Source: Epiperipatus broadwayi (taxonomy: Eukaryota; Onychophora; Udeonychophora; Euonychophora; Peripatidae). Taken from it: DNA of 64,000 nt. The notes beneath the pieces are model-generated. The model was given only the letters and a program-made list of their open reading frames with translations, searched no databases and had not been told where the DNA came from. The translations under genes and the position numbers were made by a program. The stretch is from contig JAQFVV010012418.1 in the NCBI GenBank assembly GCA_028023455.1, positions 7,375,244 through 7,439,243 on the forward strand, in the 5' to 3' direction. This document shows, one piece after another, positions 42,973 through 56,180 of this stretch. Position 1 is the first letter of the stretch. Each line of letters opens with the position of its first letter.

Positions 42973-45439
42973 AAAAGTTGGATTAGTTTAATTTATCAAT
43001 GAATAAAGAAAGATGTAAGGTGAAAGGAGGAATATAATACCTTATTTTATCAAATTCAGTTTTTAAATTAAAAATCAGTCTAAGAAATTCTAAATTAATA
43101 ATATTGTTATATTATTCAACTCCTCATATGGATCAGTGGATCACCACAAATTTTTCAGTATAGTTTGAATTTCTGCCAATCTGTTTAAAAAGATAAAAAT
43201 TGTCAAAGTTTATCATTCTAATGTTTTCTTACAATATTTTTTATTCTTTACAATATAAGGTCATCTGCTAGAATCTTTGTTATACAAAATCTAGTTGGTT
43301 AGATTAATTATTTTTTCTCTAGTTTTTTATTTGATGTTATTCTTGATCATAACAATCAAAATACTACAAAACAATATGTTGATAACTAGTTATAATCACA
43401 ATAAATAATTTGTTTTTCAAGTTTTATATCTATGTGAGAAAAAAGTAAAACAAATTTTATACTACTTTCAGAGGTCAATAATTTTATTTAATTTTTATTT
43501 CAAGAAATCTCCAGATTGCTGCAATTTGTTAAAGCACATGAAGTCTAATTTATTCTGTTCAATGGTTTTTCCCTTGCAATTTTTAAGTAATGATGCCACA
43601 AATTATTAAAAATTATTTATTTTTTTAATATTCTAATCCAATCTTAACATACATCAATAAAGATTGTTTTTAAAATTTATTATTTTTATCTTTCTTTTCT
43701 TGAAACAAGTTTTTTTTATATTTCATTAACTAGATAATTAACTTTCATTATTAAGTTTTTAATTACTGTCGGTGTGAAGGTAGTGGTTTATGCTGCCTCA
43801 TGATTGCGCCTTAAGTTTTTATATTGACTCCATACTGCAAGATTTATAATAAATAATAAAAGTGAAGATAATCAACCTTAATTAAATTTCTGATTACATT
43901 TTTCAATAATTTTATTCAAGGAATATCTTTGATGAATAATTTTTATGAATCTCCAAAGAAAAAAATTCAAGTGATCTATATAATTTCTAAAGATCTATGA
44001 TAATTTAAAAAAACTCTGCAGATATGGGATATTCTGTCATGGATGACATACACAAAGAATCATAAAAATTTGAAATAAATAGCCTCCATCCATGATTTTT
44101 TCTGGTTTATTATATCATAAAATTTATATTAAGTAGACTTCAGATCTTCTATTAAGATTTAAATGAATGTCTTCAGTTTAATCAACTGCATTTTATCATT
44201 TGCATAATGGAACAGAATATATATTCTGAAGTTAAATTTTCTTCTTAAAAGTAAGTTGAATAATTTAATTAATACAAACATACAATAACATTTGAACTTC
44301 TCTAGTATTGGCTTTTTTTTTTGCTTTCCAATTTCTTTAATGTTTTACTTTTAGAGATACATTAAGCACTTTAATGACCAGTACACATTACATATGGAAT
44401 AATCAATTCATTCAATATATTGTAATAAATTTTTATTTAGCAAGAAACTAGTGGTCAAAAGTTTTACTTATTCAGTAGGGTTAATTCTTTTCTTATTCTA
44501 TTGAGTCTATTATTATGTGCTTTTCATGTTTTGAAATATTGATGCAGTGTTGTTTGATAACCATTGATTATTTAATATCTGAGTGAATATTATGAAATAA
44601 ACAAAAAATGTGATGTTTAGTTTGATGTATTCCATCTTTCCACCATAAATGATACTTATTGCAAAATTATGAGAATATACCCATTCTGAAAAAGACTAAT
44701 TATATGTTTGACTGTTCAATTTTTTAAAATTTTTTTTATGTCTTAGTAAAACATAGTTTTGCACAATTACGATAGAATAATTATAGAACTTTGTGTCAAA
44801 AACAGTCATTATTTTATGGCCAGAAACATCAAATAGCAGGAGAGCATTAACAATACATCACTATTTATAGCTGTATTAGTTATTGCTAATTTTAAAAAGG
44901 ATGTTTAAAAAATGATTTGAAATGAGTATATAAACTATTTAATAAAATCAACATATATCATATATTGCTGATCTTTTAGACTATTTATTTGATATTTTGT
45001 AATGCTGCCTTTAATTTATGCATGGCTGGAATATAATATAATGAAGAACTATAATTAGAAAAAATGTTGAAATCTATCAAAATATTAAATTTACTACAGA
45101 AAAAAGATACTGAATCAACTATTCTCATAAAAACATGCCCAAGTTTATCATGAAATAGTATTTTTTATTGATTTTATATGACTAATCCAATGAAAATATG
45201 ACATTACAGTAGTAGAGTCTGTACTATCACATGCAATAAGCTGGAAATCATACTGATTCATTATGCCAGGATATTTTTAGAATGTAGTGAATACATAATA
45301 TTCATTACATTTTATTGTTAGACTCTTCTCATATACATATTACAATGCATATAGTAGCATGTGTTTTGATCACAACAGAATACCCATTACTTACTGAAAT
45401 GAAAACGTTTAGTACTTTTCAATATGCACACACACATAA
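42973..45439. other. AT-rich spacer, nothing recognised
   Basis: No gene or RNA recognised in either strand. Confidence 0.45.
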
Positions 45440-45790
45440 TATTTAAATACATGTATGTTATCTATACTAAACTTAATGCAATTAAAAGGGACTTGAACTC
45501 AGAGTTTTAAGCTCCTCATAGCTATTCACTTCATCTTACACAACTGATACATGTGAAAAAGATAAATGATCTTCAATATACATATTTCATGCTGAACCAC
45601 CTCAAGTCCTTCTAATTACATTTAGTATAGATAATATACATGTATTTAAATGACTAATTGATGAGTGTTGTTTCAACACAAAATATATATTTTGGAGACG
45701 ATTTATCTTTTCCATGTTATGTAATCATGTTTATTGGTTGTATAAGATGGAGTGGATAGCTATGGGGTGTTTGAAAGTCTAAATTTATAT
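45440..45790. repeat. Hammerhead repeat family, foldback copy (locus D)
   Basis: Left arm (about 45486-45593) and right arm (about 45690-45785) are inverted copies with the family blocks: AAGATGAAGTG or AAGATGGAGTGGATAGCTA, a TTTGAAAGTCT-type block, and GAGTTCAAGTCCC with its box-B character (minus, about 45485-45505). The tail block (CAAGTCCTTCTAATTACA then TTTAGTATAGATAA) occurs twice, once outside the left arm (minus) and once between the arms (45603-45650), so more than one unit has merged here. The right arm carries a degenerate hammerhead; the left arm retains only its second half. Confidence 0.7.
45648..45710 (+). ncRNA. Degenerate hammerhead motif, locus D
   Basis: The core is TTGATGA (45658-45664), stem II is a perfect GTGTT with AACAC, and the second core strand is AAAA rather than GAAA. 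This is followed by an AU-rich stem III and TTGG. C3 to U and G12 to A occur together, as at locus E, so both may descend from one inactive subfamily while stem II was kept paired. Not expected to cleave. Confidence 0.6.
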
Positions 45791-48700
45791 ATATATATAT
45801 AAAGAAAAATAAGAATGTAGTTATTAATAATAAAGAGAGCACATTTTTACATATATATTCATTATATATATTTCTTCTTTCATTCATATTTACTCAAAAA
45901 ATAATAATAATAAAATTATTGTACCTTATCTTTATTTAAAAAAAAATTAATAGTAAAGTGTCAGATTTCCATTGCAATTAAACACATTCTTAATAATATC
46001 TTTTTTAACTAACTTTTTTTTCCCTATGGAAACATAATCACGGTTTTGCTATCATCAGACTACAGCTCTTTAGTTGTTTTGTTTTTAAATTCATATTAAC
46101 TCCAGACTTTAAGTTTTCTGACACAATATAAAATCGGTTTACATGTCTTTTTTCTGCAACTATTACATTTTATTTTATTGCTTAAGAAAGATACTTAGCA
46201 AATTTTTACCAAACTTTTAGTTTTATGCTTGATACATATTTTATTACAAAATAAAATTTGGAAAGGTTATTAATATATTAATAAATGTGATTGTGTACAG
46301 TGCTTTAAGGCAGAAAAATGGCTGGTACCATATAAAGTGTATTACATTTATAAATTTTAATACTTTTATTTCTTAATTTGCATTTCTTTATGGATAGTAT
46401 ATAATTGTAGTGCAAATTGATATAACACATATTGTAGCTTCATTATACATGAAGAATCCTTATATAATTTTCTATATCAACAAAGACCTATGTTTATTCA
46501 TGTCTAAACAAGAAATTGAGAGGGGGGAAATCTGTATATAATTTAATTTTTAAATATTGGCTGCTCATTTGAGTGTGTGTTGTGCCTCAATATCTAAGCA
46601 TTTCTAATTAAAATACGGCAAGATATTAAATTGGCTCACATCCTTAAGATAATACGATCTAGATTAAAATTTGGTGAAGATGTTTTACCATTGCTGGCTG
46701 ATAAAAGACTGAAGTTTTTCAACATCCATTACTAAACAAAACTTTATAGATTGCGTTCAAAATATTAAAGTTAATCTGTTAGATCCAGGGGTTAGATCAT
46801 CTTATGAATTGAAAAATATAATATAATCATTATTCTCTATATACATATAAAATATTTATTCTTATTTAACACCAATTTTAATTTCAAATTATTTAATTTT
46901 TTTACAACAATAACCCTTTCTGAAGTTGTACAGTGTAATTGACATCTTGATTAAATCAACAGAAGTTTAATATATAAATCACACCTTTAATTCTAACCCT
47001 TTTTCCCGTTTATATGACAACAAAACCATATCTGTAATTCTTGATTTTAAATCCGGGAATAGCAATTAAATTTTTTTATTTAAAATTCTAACATCTGTAT
47101 TACATATATTGCCATTACAGATAAGTTATTAAATATTTTAACTTTCAACAATCTCAAATACAATTTTCATTAGGTTATTATTAAAAATTAATTTCATAAA
47201 AATTTAAAAGTAATTTGTAAAGATATCTTTTCTGATTTTTTTTAAAAAAAAAACAAATCTTGATGAAAGATACTGCCCTCTATATTATTTCGTCTTTTAG
47301 AGAATAAAAATTAAAAAAATCAAATCTGATCGCATAATTGATATGCGCCTATACATTCAATACTGTCAAAAAAATGGGAGGGGAAGGAGATTAAGAAAGT
47401 ACCGTCTCCGTTCAATGCCAGTTTTAATTTCAGTATATAAACAATCCCTCTCTTATTGCTTTTTTATTTATTTATATAAACTTGTTTTATTATCTGGTGC
47501 AAACTTTTTTCCATATCCACATTTCCACATGTATTTCAACTTTATTCTACCGTCATTTTTAATGTTTATTTCTTCACTTCAAAGAAACAGACATTTGAAA
47601 TAATCATAGTATTTGATCTAAACGTAATAGGAGATATATAATAATATATTATTGTATATACGCACATGGAAAATAAATTTAGTTCATACAATAAAGTAAG
47701 ACCTATATTTAAAAAAACGAATATAATGAAATATATATAGAAATTAATGGCATTTAAAAAAAAAAAAAATTTGTTTATTGATTTATAAAATTTAAATTTC
47801 AAAAGGCTTAGATTCTTTAACCAGCATTAATCAGCCTTTCCTTTTATTCAATCTCGTAGAAGTTATAATAAAAAAATGTCAGTGGATAAAGAATTAATTT
47901 CAATCATTGCCACAATCCTTGACCAAGTCAATATTTTATTACCAAATACTATTTATTTAAAATCAGTAGTATATAGATGTAAGAAAAATAGTTTTTAAAT
48001 AATTCACTGCAGGGCAAAGGTTTTTTCAAAGTCCTTCATAGGAAAATAATGAAAGAGAAAAATCCTCACCAGGCTTAGCTAAGAATAGTTATATACCGAG
48101 TTGCTGTCCAATATTAGATGGTCAGCTGTGTTGACCATACATAGTTCAACTATTTGAAAGAAAACTCTCGAAGTTTGTTAAAAAAATTATCAAGTTTATT
48201 TGGCATACATGCATTATGAAATTCCTATTATATATATAAATTTTATTACGCACATACAATTTTATTTTTTAGTTAGTCAATGAGACAAGTCAAAAATTGT
48301 TGATCATAAACAGGTATACAATTAACTATTTTTAAATAGAGAATAAAACAAAGAAACAAAAACACTGTTGCCTTTACAAATGGAATATTGATTAGTTTGG
48401 TAAATATTATCTTTTCATTTAATATTTTTCTACCTAGGGAGGTTTAATGCAGTATGTACGGTATGTCTGTGTGTGAAATAAAGTTAAGTATTTCAGTGAA
48501 GCCACTGCCTGATAAATGCCTTCCATTACAAAAATATCCTACATTGGATTGAGAGATAGTTTTGTAAGTATAGCACATAAAGTTAAATTCTTTTAGTTAC
48601 TTTTCCCGGATATTGACAATTTTCTAATTTAAAAAAATCTTAAGCTTTAAACACTCTGAGCCAAAGTGCTTCAGCATTTATGTACATATATCCTGATTAA

Positions 48701-49126
48701 ATACAAAAAAAAAAAAAGGCAACAGTATTGAATTTCCACTTTTTTGATTTATTTTCAACAATAAAGAATTTTTAAAAAAAGGATCGAAGTTTCACAGTCA
48801 ATACTTTCTGCAAATGACAGTTGGAAAAACAAATTATTTAGAAATCCTTCTTAGTGTATTATGCAGTTTCTTTCAAATAAATTAAACAATTCTAAGTTGT
48901 CAAGTTTTATTTTTAAAAACAATATATACATAAAACTACTCATTATATATTTAAATATATATACTTATAGGGACTTAGCAGGCTGCATAGCATATCTACA
49001 TAATAGAGCTCTGGACTGGATTTAAATCTGGATTGCATAAAAACTTGAAATTTTTACCATTTTAATGAAGTTTAGATTTTTTTTTATTTTTGGCCTGATT
49101 ACATTCAAATCTAGCTAAACGTTCAG
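45791..49126. other. AT-rich spacer, nothing firm
   Basis: No gene recognised. Short plus- and minus-strand frames near 47343-47802 are hydrophobic and AT-driven with no domain. A weak tRNA-like string (GGACTTAGCAGG with later TGGATTTAAATCTGG) lies at 48970-49032. Confidence 0.4.
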
Positions 49127-49310
49127 TATAGGGGATTTGAACTCAGACTTTCAAGCACCCTCCAACTATCCACGCTATTTCATACCACTGATATAGTGTG
49201 GATAGTTGGAAGGTGCTTGAAAGTCTGAATTCAAATCTCCTATATTTACAATTAAGCTCCAGGTATATAAAGAATGCCTGTATTTCAAATATCTAAACGT
49301 TGAATATTCA
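49127..49310. repeat. Hammerhead repeat family, tail-only foldback (locus F)
   Basis: Arms 49127-49173 and 49198-49244 (47 bp, two or three mismatches) carry the family's distal blocks, GTGGATAGTTGGAAGGTGCT and GAAAGTCTGAATTCAAATCT, but no hammerhead core. The flanking 49245-49310 continues as the family tail (ATTTACAATTAAGC then CTGTATTTCAAATAT), related to 20600-20650. The family's foldback can therefore lose its centre. Confidence 0.7.
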
Positions 49311-51160
49311 TTGGCAAATGAATGTCTAGCTGTTTTTAGTTCGAGGAAAGAAAAAAGGAAAATAATTAAATGCTCATTATGCAACTGGAAAGCCTCATTA
49401 TTATTATCAAATAATTTATTCATTGTTTTTTTTTTTTTTTTATAAAAAATTGTTCATAGAAAATTTTTTAAATATTCGTTAATGTATTGTTTTATGTCTT
49501 CAGGTTCAATTTCAAATCTAAAGTGTAATAATACAGCACATTTAAACGTGAAGTTTAATTTTTTTGCTTCAATGCAAGTTTATGGTTTTATAGCAGTTGT
49601 AAAAAATGATTATGCTGTCAAAAATATGAATTATTACTGTAATTTCTCCTTCTTGAAATGATAGTTGCCACTATTTTTTATTTAAGAATAGTAAACTCAA
49701 AGCATTGAATCATTAAATGTCATATGTCACAACAACCCTACATATATATACAACTTAACTAGTTATATCCCCTAGCCCAATTTATAAATAGATGGAAAAA
49801 TGAATTCACTTTCTATATGCTTGTTTAAGCTTAAAAATAAACTATAAATCAGATACTATAATAATAAAAGCAGCAAACATTTGCAAGAATGAAGGTAATA
49901 TTAGTTTTTCTTCAATTATATTTTTTTAATTAAAAAAAAAAATCTCCATCAAATCTATGTTTGACACAAATTTTATTAAAAGTATTACTTTAAAACATAT
50001 ATTTTTGAAAATAAAATATTAATTTTTCAAATAAAAAACAGTGATTATAATAATTAGTAATAAAGTAATGCAAAACAAAGCTTTCACTTTAGCCTTCAAA
50101 ATAGAATAATATAATTAATAAAGAAAAATCTTATTTATAATTAAATATAAATATTTTAGTTACGTTTTATTATGAGCATATATGCAAATAATGAAATTAT
50201 ATCTAGAATTATTATTAATCAACTTTCCAATTAAAAATAAGAAATAAACAACAATAAAATTATTGATAAAGCCTACCTCTTGTCTGATGTTATATATATT
50301 TTCCAAGATTAATTTCTCTAAATATCAAATATGTTCAAACAAAAGCTAGATATAAACATTATATATTTATTAAAAAATAAATATTTAATAATTTTACAAA
50401 AGCAAGGAATTTATAAAACAAATAAAAATGTAAACTTTTTTTTTTGACAACATTGGGAAAAAAATTGCACAAAGTGCAAAAATGTATTTTTTTTCATAAA
50501 AAGGTATTGATTTTTTACTTAAGAAAATATATCTTTCTTCCTTGATATAGATTGCTTCTGACATTTAGGCACAATAGTTACAACTTAAAATTTGAATTGC
50601 TAAATGTTTTTCAACTATAATATTGATTAAAAGAGTAAATTTCTATTGAAAGCTTTTAGCTAAATGAATTTTGGTCATGGAAATGCTATATTATAGATTG
50701 TAGAAACACCAGGAATACTTCATAATCCTACAAGTTTAACACCAATAACCTTGTGAACTTTCATTATTTAAATGTATTATAATTATATTAATGCATAATG
50801 TTAACTGGCATTTTTAATAAACAGATATAATGATAACCAAAGAGTGTAATATCCCACCTAGTGTTATAAAATTCAAATTACAAGCAGATAAAAAATGGAT
50901 CCGCACAATAAAAATGAATACTTAAATGAAATAAGAATGTTCAAAAGTATTAGAAATTAACAAAGTCTTGTAAATGTAAAATATAAAGTTAATTATGTTT
51001 GCTAGCATTTGTTTCTATTGTTTCACATTTGGTTGACAGTGCACTTATAAGCACATACAGGCAGATAAAAAGTGGTCCAATTTTGGTCTACTTAAAATTA
51101 AGACTTTATACTCTTAAAGTTACATAAGTGGTTAAACTGAATACATAGATTATTAATATT
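49311..51160. other. AT-rich spacer, nothing recognised
   Basis: No gene, RNA or repeat recognised. Confidence 0.45.
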
Positions 51161-51163
51161 TAG

Positions 51164-51680
51164 TCAACAAAAAAAATCAAAGGCATATATCACATGACTC
51201 AATTTTTAAGCTTGTAAATAAAAAAGAAAGTTTTTCTAATTTGCTCTAACAATAAACAAAGCATTTAAAAATCTCTATTTTGAAAACCACTCCCTAATCT
51301 CAGACCAATGGTTTTATGCTTTGACACTCCTCAGTGGGGGATAGGGTAGTTCCAGACACTAGAACTAAAAATACCAAGCCAAAACAGCATTTATCTGAAA
51401 GTTAACTATTAAGTAGAAAAACTAAAAATTTTAGATACCTAAATGTCTTCAAACCCAGCTATCTAACTTAAATAGCTATATGGGGTGGAGAGATCTTCAG
51501 ACAAAATCATATATTAATAGCCTTAGCAATATAACATTGCTTAAGATTTTAAAGCAAAGTCTATAAATAGTCAAAAAAAAATCAAAGTCATAAATCACAT
51601 GATTCAATTTTTAAGCTTGTAAATAAAAAAGAAAGAGCTCTGCTAATTTGCAAATGCCAACTAAACATTGCATTATTACT
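51164..51680. repeat. Direct repeats of about 100 bp separated by 400 bp
   Basis: 51164-51270 and 51568-51675 share ATCAAAG.CATA.ATCACATGA, TCAATTTTTAAGCTTGTAAA and TAAAAAAGAAAG in the same orientation with few differences. The sequence between (51270-51560) is not repeated. No coding signal was seen. This could be the ends of a small unrecognised element or a duplication. Confidence 0.75.
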
Positions 51681-51929
51681 TTGTAAAAGAAAATAGAAAG
51701 TAATCAAGTTTGCCATTGTCACATTCTTGGCTTGTTTAAATATATGCACCTATTATTATAGCATATAATTCATAATCTATTTATAAGGTTAGAAGGGCTG
51801 ATAAGAAGGAGGGTTTTTCCCAAAGGCTTGTAATTTGGATTTTATAGTATGACTAATTAAATTGTGTATATAGATTATTGTAATATTTATTTATAAAAAT
51901 ATCAATTTAGTTTATACATTGATATATAT

Positions 51930-51966
51930 ATATTGTAACCTAGTGTTAATAACATATCGTTACAAT

Positions 51967-52000
<34 letters not shown>

Positions 52001-52012
52001 AACCTAGTGTTA
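51930..52012. repeat. (TA)n tract flanked by a short repeat
   Basis: TATATATTGTAACCTAGTGTT occurs at about 51934 and again at 51991, with an inverted CGTTACAATATCATATAT between, ending in a (TA)n tract (51972-51996). It is a small cruciform-prone site. Confidence 0.8.
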
Positions 52013-54130
52013 TTGACACTTGGTTTATTTGGCATTGTTTCCACAGGAAAACAATGCTATCCTTTTTTAGAAAATAAAAAGATAAAATAATAATAATATT
52101 AAGTGATTAATAAAGTATGCTATTTACTCACTTTAACGTGTTTTAAGCAAATAACTAATAAATTTGGTAATCCAATGTCATTTTGAAGAAGAGCATGAAT
52201 AATTTAATTAAAATATTAACAATAAGAGCAATTTAATATAGTATAAAAGCACATATCATAAACAGTAATTGATTTTGGATGGGTAGAGGGGGAGAGTAGA
52301 TGAGTATCTTATCATAAAGCACAATAACTTCTGATAATTTATTTTTGTAGAAAATCATATTTAAAAGAAATATACATCACTAATTATTAATTAAGTATAT
52401 TTATTATTTTTCATTATTTGTCAAATTACTTTGTAATCCATTTAAATCATACGGAAATATATGACTGTAATAAGTTTTTTTTTTCCTTTCTTTTGTTTAT
52501 GTTATAATTAAATGATTATTTTTCTGTAAGAGGTCGCTAAAAGAAGACCGCCAAATTTTGAAGAAAGTTTAGTCTGACATTAGTTTTACAAGGAGGAAGC
52601 AGTACTGAAATTCGGTAACAAATTTTTTTATTATTTTTTATTGCAGAAATAAATATAAGTCCAGTAAATTGTTAATAATATCATGCGTGGCTAATCCTAT
52701 TTGATAAGATATTCTGTTTTCTGTTGCCATCTACCTATTTTAAAGCTTTTTATACGCAAAAATATACTATCTTCTGCTAAAGTTCAAAATGACCGTATTA
52801 ACTACAGCAATCACGGAAAGTGTCATTATGTTTAAAATAAGTAATATAAGTAATTTCCAGGAAATAATCAATTATTTGTTAACTTTACCTTATTTAATAA
52901 TCTTTTCGTGGTATAAAAGAAAAATTATAATTAAAAGACATATTATAAAAGCCAAGGAAAGTTAACTAGAAAATTTCGCGCTCTTTCTAAAAGAAATTGT
53001 CTGCTTTGAAAATAATGTAAGTTCCCCACGTTAAAATATGTTTTATTCACTGAAAATTATCTAAAAATAATATTAATGATCAATGATATTTACTTATGCA
53101 CCTGTATATTTTTTAAAAAGAAAATATAAATTTTCTCAAGGCAAATATCGGAAAATTTGTATGTGTGCATTTTACGGAGAATTCCTTATTAAAGAAAAAT
53201 TACAATTCCTAGAGTAGGAATAAAAACTACAAACATTAGTGACTTAATTATAACCATAATATAATATGTTATATTATACATCAACTGGAGTCGTTAAAAC
53301 TTTATATCCACGTAAGTCAGCTGCAGTCCTTATAATAATAGTATTTTGGAAAATTCGCGCATTATTTTATTCATAAGCCAGCTAGCTAAAAATGATACGT
53401 ATCGCCAATAGTAAAAAGAAAAGAATTGTATATGTGATCGTCTATCGTCAAATATTCGTCATGTTAAAATATGTATTGTTTTCTTGGATCCCAAAATTAT
53501 ATCAGTTAATTCAAGGAAGAGTTAACATCCAACGCTGCTATGTTTTCTTTGCCTAATTTATTAATTGCACCAGAATGGAGGCAACTTTTATATAAATGAA
53601 ATAATAAAATGTGTTTCTTATTTTAAATTTTGCTTCGTGAACTACGAATGGATCAAGTTCTTCATCTGGATAAATTGCCCAACGGAAAACAATTTTCTAG
53701 TGAGATAATAAGCACTTGTTAAGTAATGATTTTTTTTACTAATTTGTAAAATTATGTGTATTTTTTTTTATATCTACAGGTTAAAGGCTGTATAGTCAAG
53801 TAATATTTAAATGACCTTGTAATCATAAAGGTATGTTTTCATGTAATTATTCTAGGTTAAATTTATATTTGACATGGAAAAAAATTTTTTTTTATAAAAT
53901 GTGTTTACTTATGATATGCAATTATGGGTATAAATTTATATGTTAGATGCGTAAAAGAAGAAAAATTTAGATACTTAATAGGTAAAATATCTAGTTAAAA
54001 TTATCAGAAGTAATTAAAGAGAAGTGCTATACAAAATATTACTTATTTAAAGTTTGAAACAAATTTATACTATGTTAATTGAGGAACTTATTCCCAATTA
54101 TTCTTTATTAACGCATTCACTTAATTTAGT
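52013..54130. other. AT-rich spacer, nothing recognised
   Basis: No gene, RNA or repeat recognised. Confidence 0.45.
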
Positions 54131-56180
54131 TCAAGATACTATGCTACCAATTACTTGTTGAATGTTTCTTTGGCAAAAAAGGTAAAAATTATTATGGTTT
54201 ATTCTGTGATATCCATTGATTTCAGACGTTGATCTAAGTATACCCCGGAACATAAATTTAGTGTAATTAGTGTATTTGCTTGTCTTGCCCCGATATAGCA
54301 TTGGTATATGCTTAATATTCGCATAAGTAATAATTGTAATGTATCTATTTTGTGGGATGGAAAATGATCTCCCCAAAAGCTTTATTTTCCATGAGGGGAA
54401 TAGATAAATCTAGTATTCGGGTATGTTTATAACCCAAGTGATCGCTTCTCAGAGTTAGGACGATCAGTAATTTATATCGTATTTAGTGTATTTCATTCGT
54501 TAAAATCCCAGGAGAGGATTATATTTGGTGTGTGTTCCTATTATGCCCAAGTAAGAGGCAAGGACCCACCAAACTATTTTAATATAGTAGTTAACTCTAC
54601 AGACCTTCAGTGTTATTCCATATTCCTCATGAGAAAATAGAGATAATTCCACCACGGAAGGTGTTGAATATTGTGTTTTGTTTAGAAAGTTATGGCAAGA
54701 TAACGGGTATATTGGAGGTTAATTCCTCACGATCCATTTAGTATAAATAGCGTGCTAGTATATATGATCAATGTCTGGATTGTGCGGCGGAATAGGGCTG
54801 GTAATCCACACTTAAGTCAATGGAGAGAGTAAGTTTAAAATTGCTTGATTTAGAAATTTTTATTTGCCAATGGAGGGTTCAAATACTAGGTTTAATTCGG
54901 GTTAATGATTAAGTAGCACTCACAATATAACTTATACTGAGAAAAACAGTGTGTATAACAACTTCAGTTATTATTAAGGTAAATATTAAAATAATAAGTG
55001 TAACTTCTGATAAATAACCCATAAATTATAATAAGTTATCTAAATAAAAACTATCATTTAATTAAAAGATATGATAATAAAAATCGTTTTTTACATATTG
55101 CCTAGAATCAAATTGTTTTGTTTTAAAACAGATCGTTAGTCAATAAATTTAAGTAGCCGTTCATATAAGATACACTAAACGGATGAGTTGATGTATCTAT
55201 AATAATATTTATTTTGTTATATTCAATTTGCATAAATGTAAAAAGAAGATGAAGAAGTAGTTCGAATCCAGGTCTAAAAGTATAGACAAATTAATGTTAG
55301 TTATATTTGTTTTATCCATATGGGATCGAATAAATGGTATATGTTTGTTTATTATGTTAATCATAAAGGATAGTTTTGTTAAACTGTAATAATAAATTAT
55401 AATCTTGTTAAAATTTAATAATAAATTATAGTCTTGTTACAAGTTGTTTTGAGTCATTTTTCTTGTGTGCTAAATAAAAATGTATTTGCATAATACTTGC
55501 AATACTTTTCTTGAGTCCGAAATCATTTATGAACTCTTAAATTCAATACACCAAATAGATAATTGTAAGCAGATCAGAATATTTCATTATATTTTAATTT
55601 AATAAGAATTATTTATGGAATTGAAAACTTCAGACCAAGACATTTTATTTTATATGTGTGTAACATCACTTTATTCCCAAACTACTAGCTTTGGTGGCAC
55701 ATTGTTCTGTACACATTTAAGTGAGGTGTCTAAGTAATAAATCTTAGTTAAATTATTGTGTTGTCATGGATAATGGAAGGACACCTTGTCTTTTCATCAT
55801 TCCGACTGAGATTCTGGATAAAAGGGCGGTATTATTCAAAATTATGCGTTGTTATTGAATATGGTTATCATCTCGTTAAATATTATAATAGTTGATATGT
55901 GGATGAAGACACCTGGAATTTAAATAAGGTAAATGTTTCCTATAGCCGACCAGAATGTCAGTCATATGCGACAACACAATACTGCTGAGCATTTTATTAA
56001 ATATAACAGAGAACCCTGAGATTAGTGTCATTATTATAAGTGCTCTTAAATTAAGGAGTGATCAATTATGATCAATATTACAAGCGTGGCATGGCTTAAG
56101 AGATTGAAACTTCTAATTGTATAATAACAAAATATTGAGATCATATTGGCAAATTAATGAATGTTTTGTTTTAGTCAGTA
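54131..56180. other. Less AT-rich block, one promoter-like string
   Basis: Word usage in 54130-54840 and 55650-56110 is less AT-rich and less repetitive than in the flanks. At 54741-54749 GTATAAATAG is a good TATA-box match. About 70 bases downstream TCAATGGAGAGAGTAAGTTT contains an ATG followed by a plausible splice donor (GTAAGT). Nothing else supports a gene: no exon with coding character was found. The minus-strand 81-codon frame at 54131-54376 has no motif that I recognise. Confidence 0.2.
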
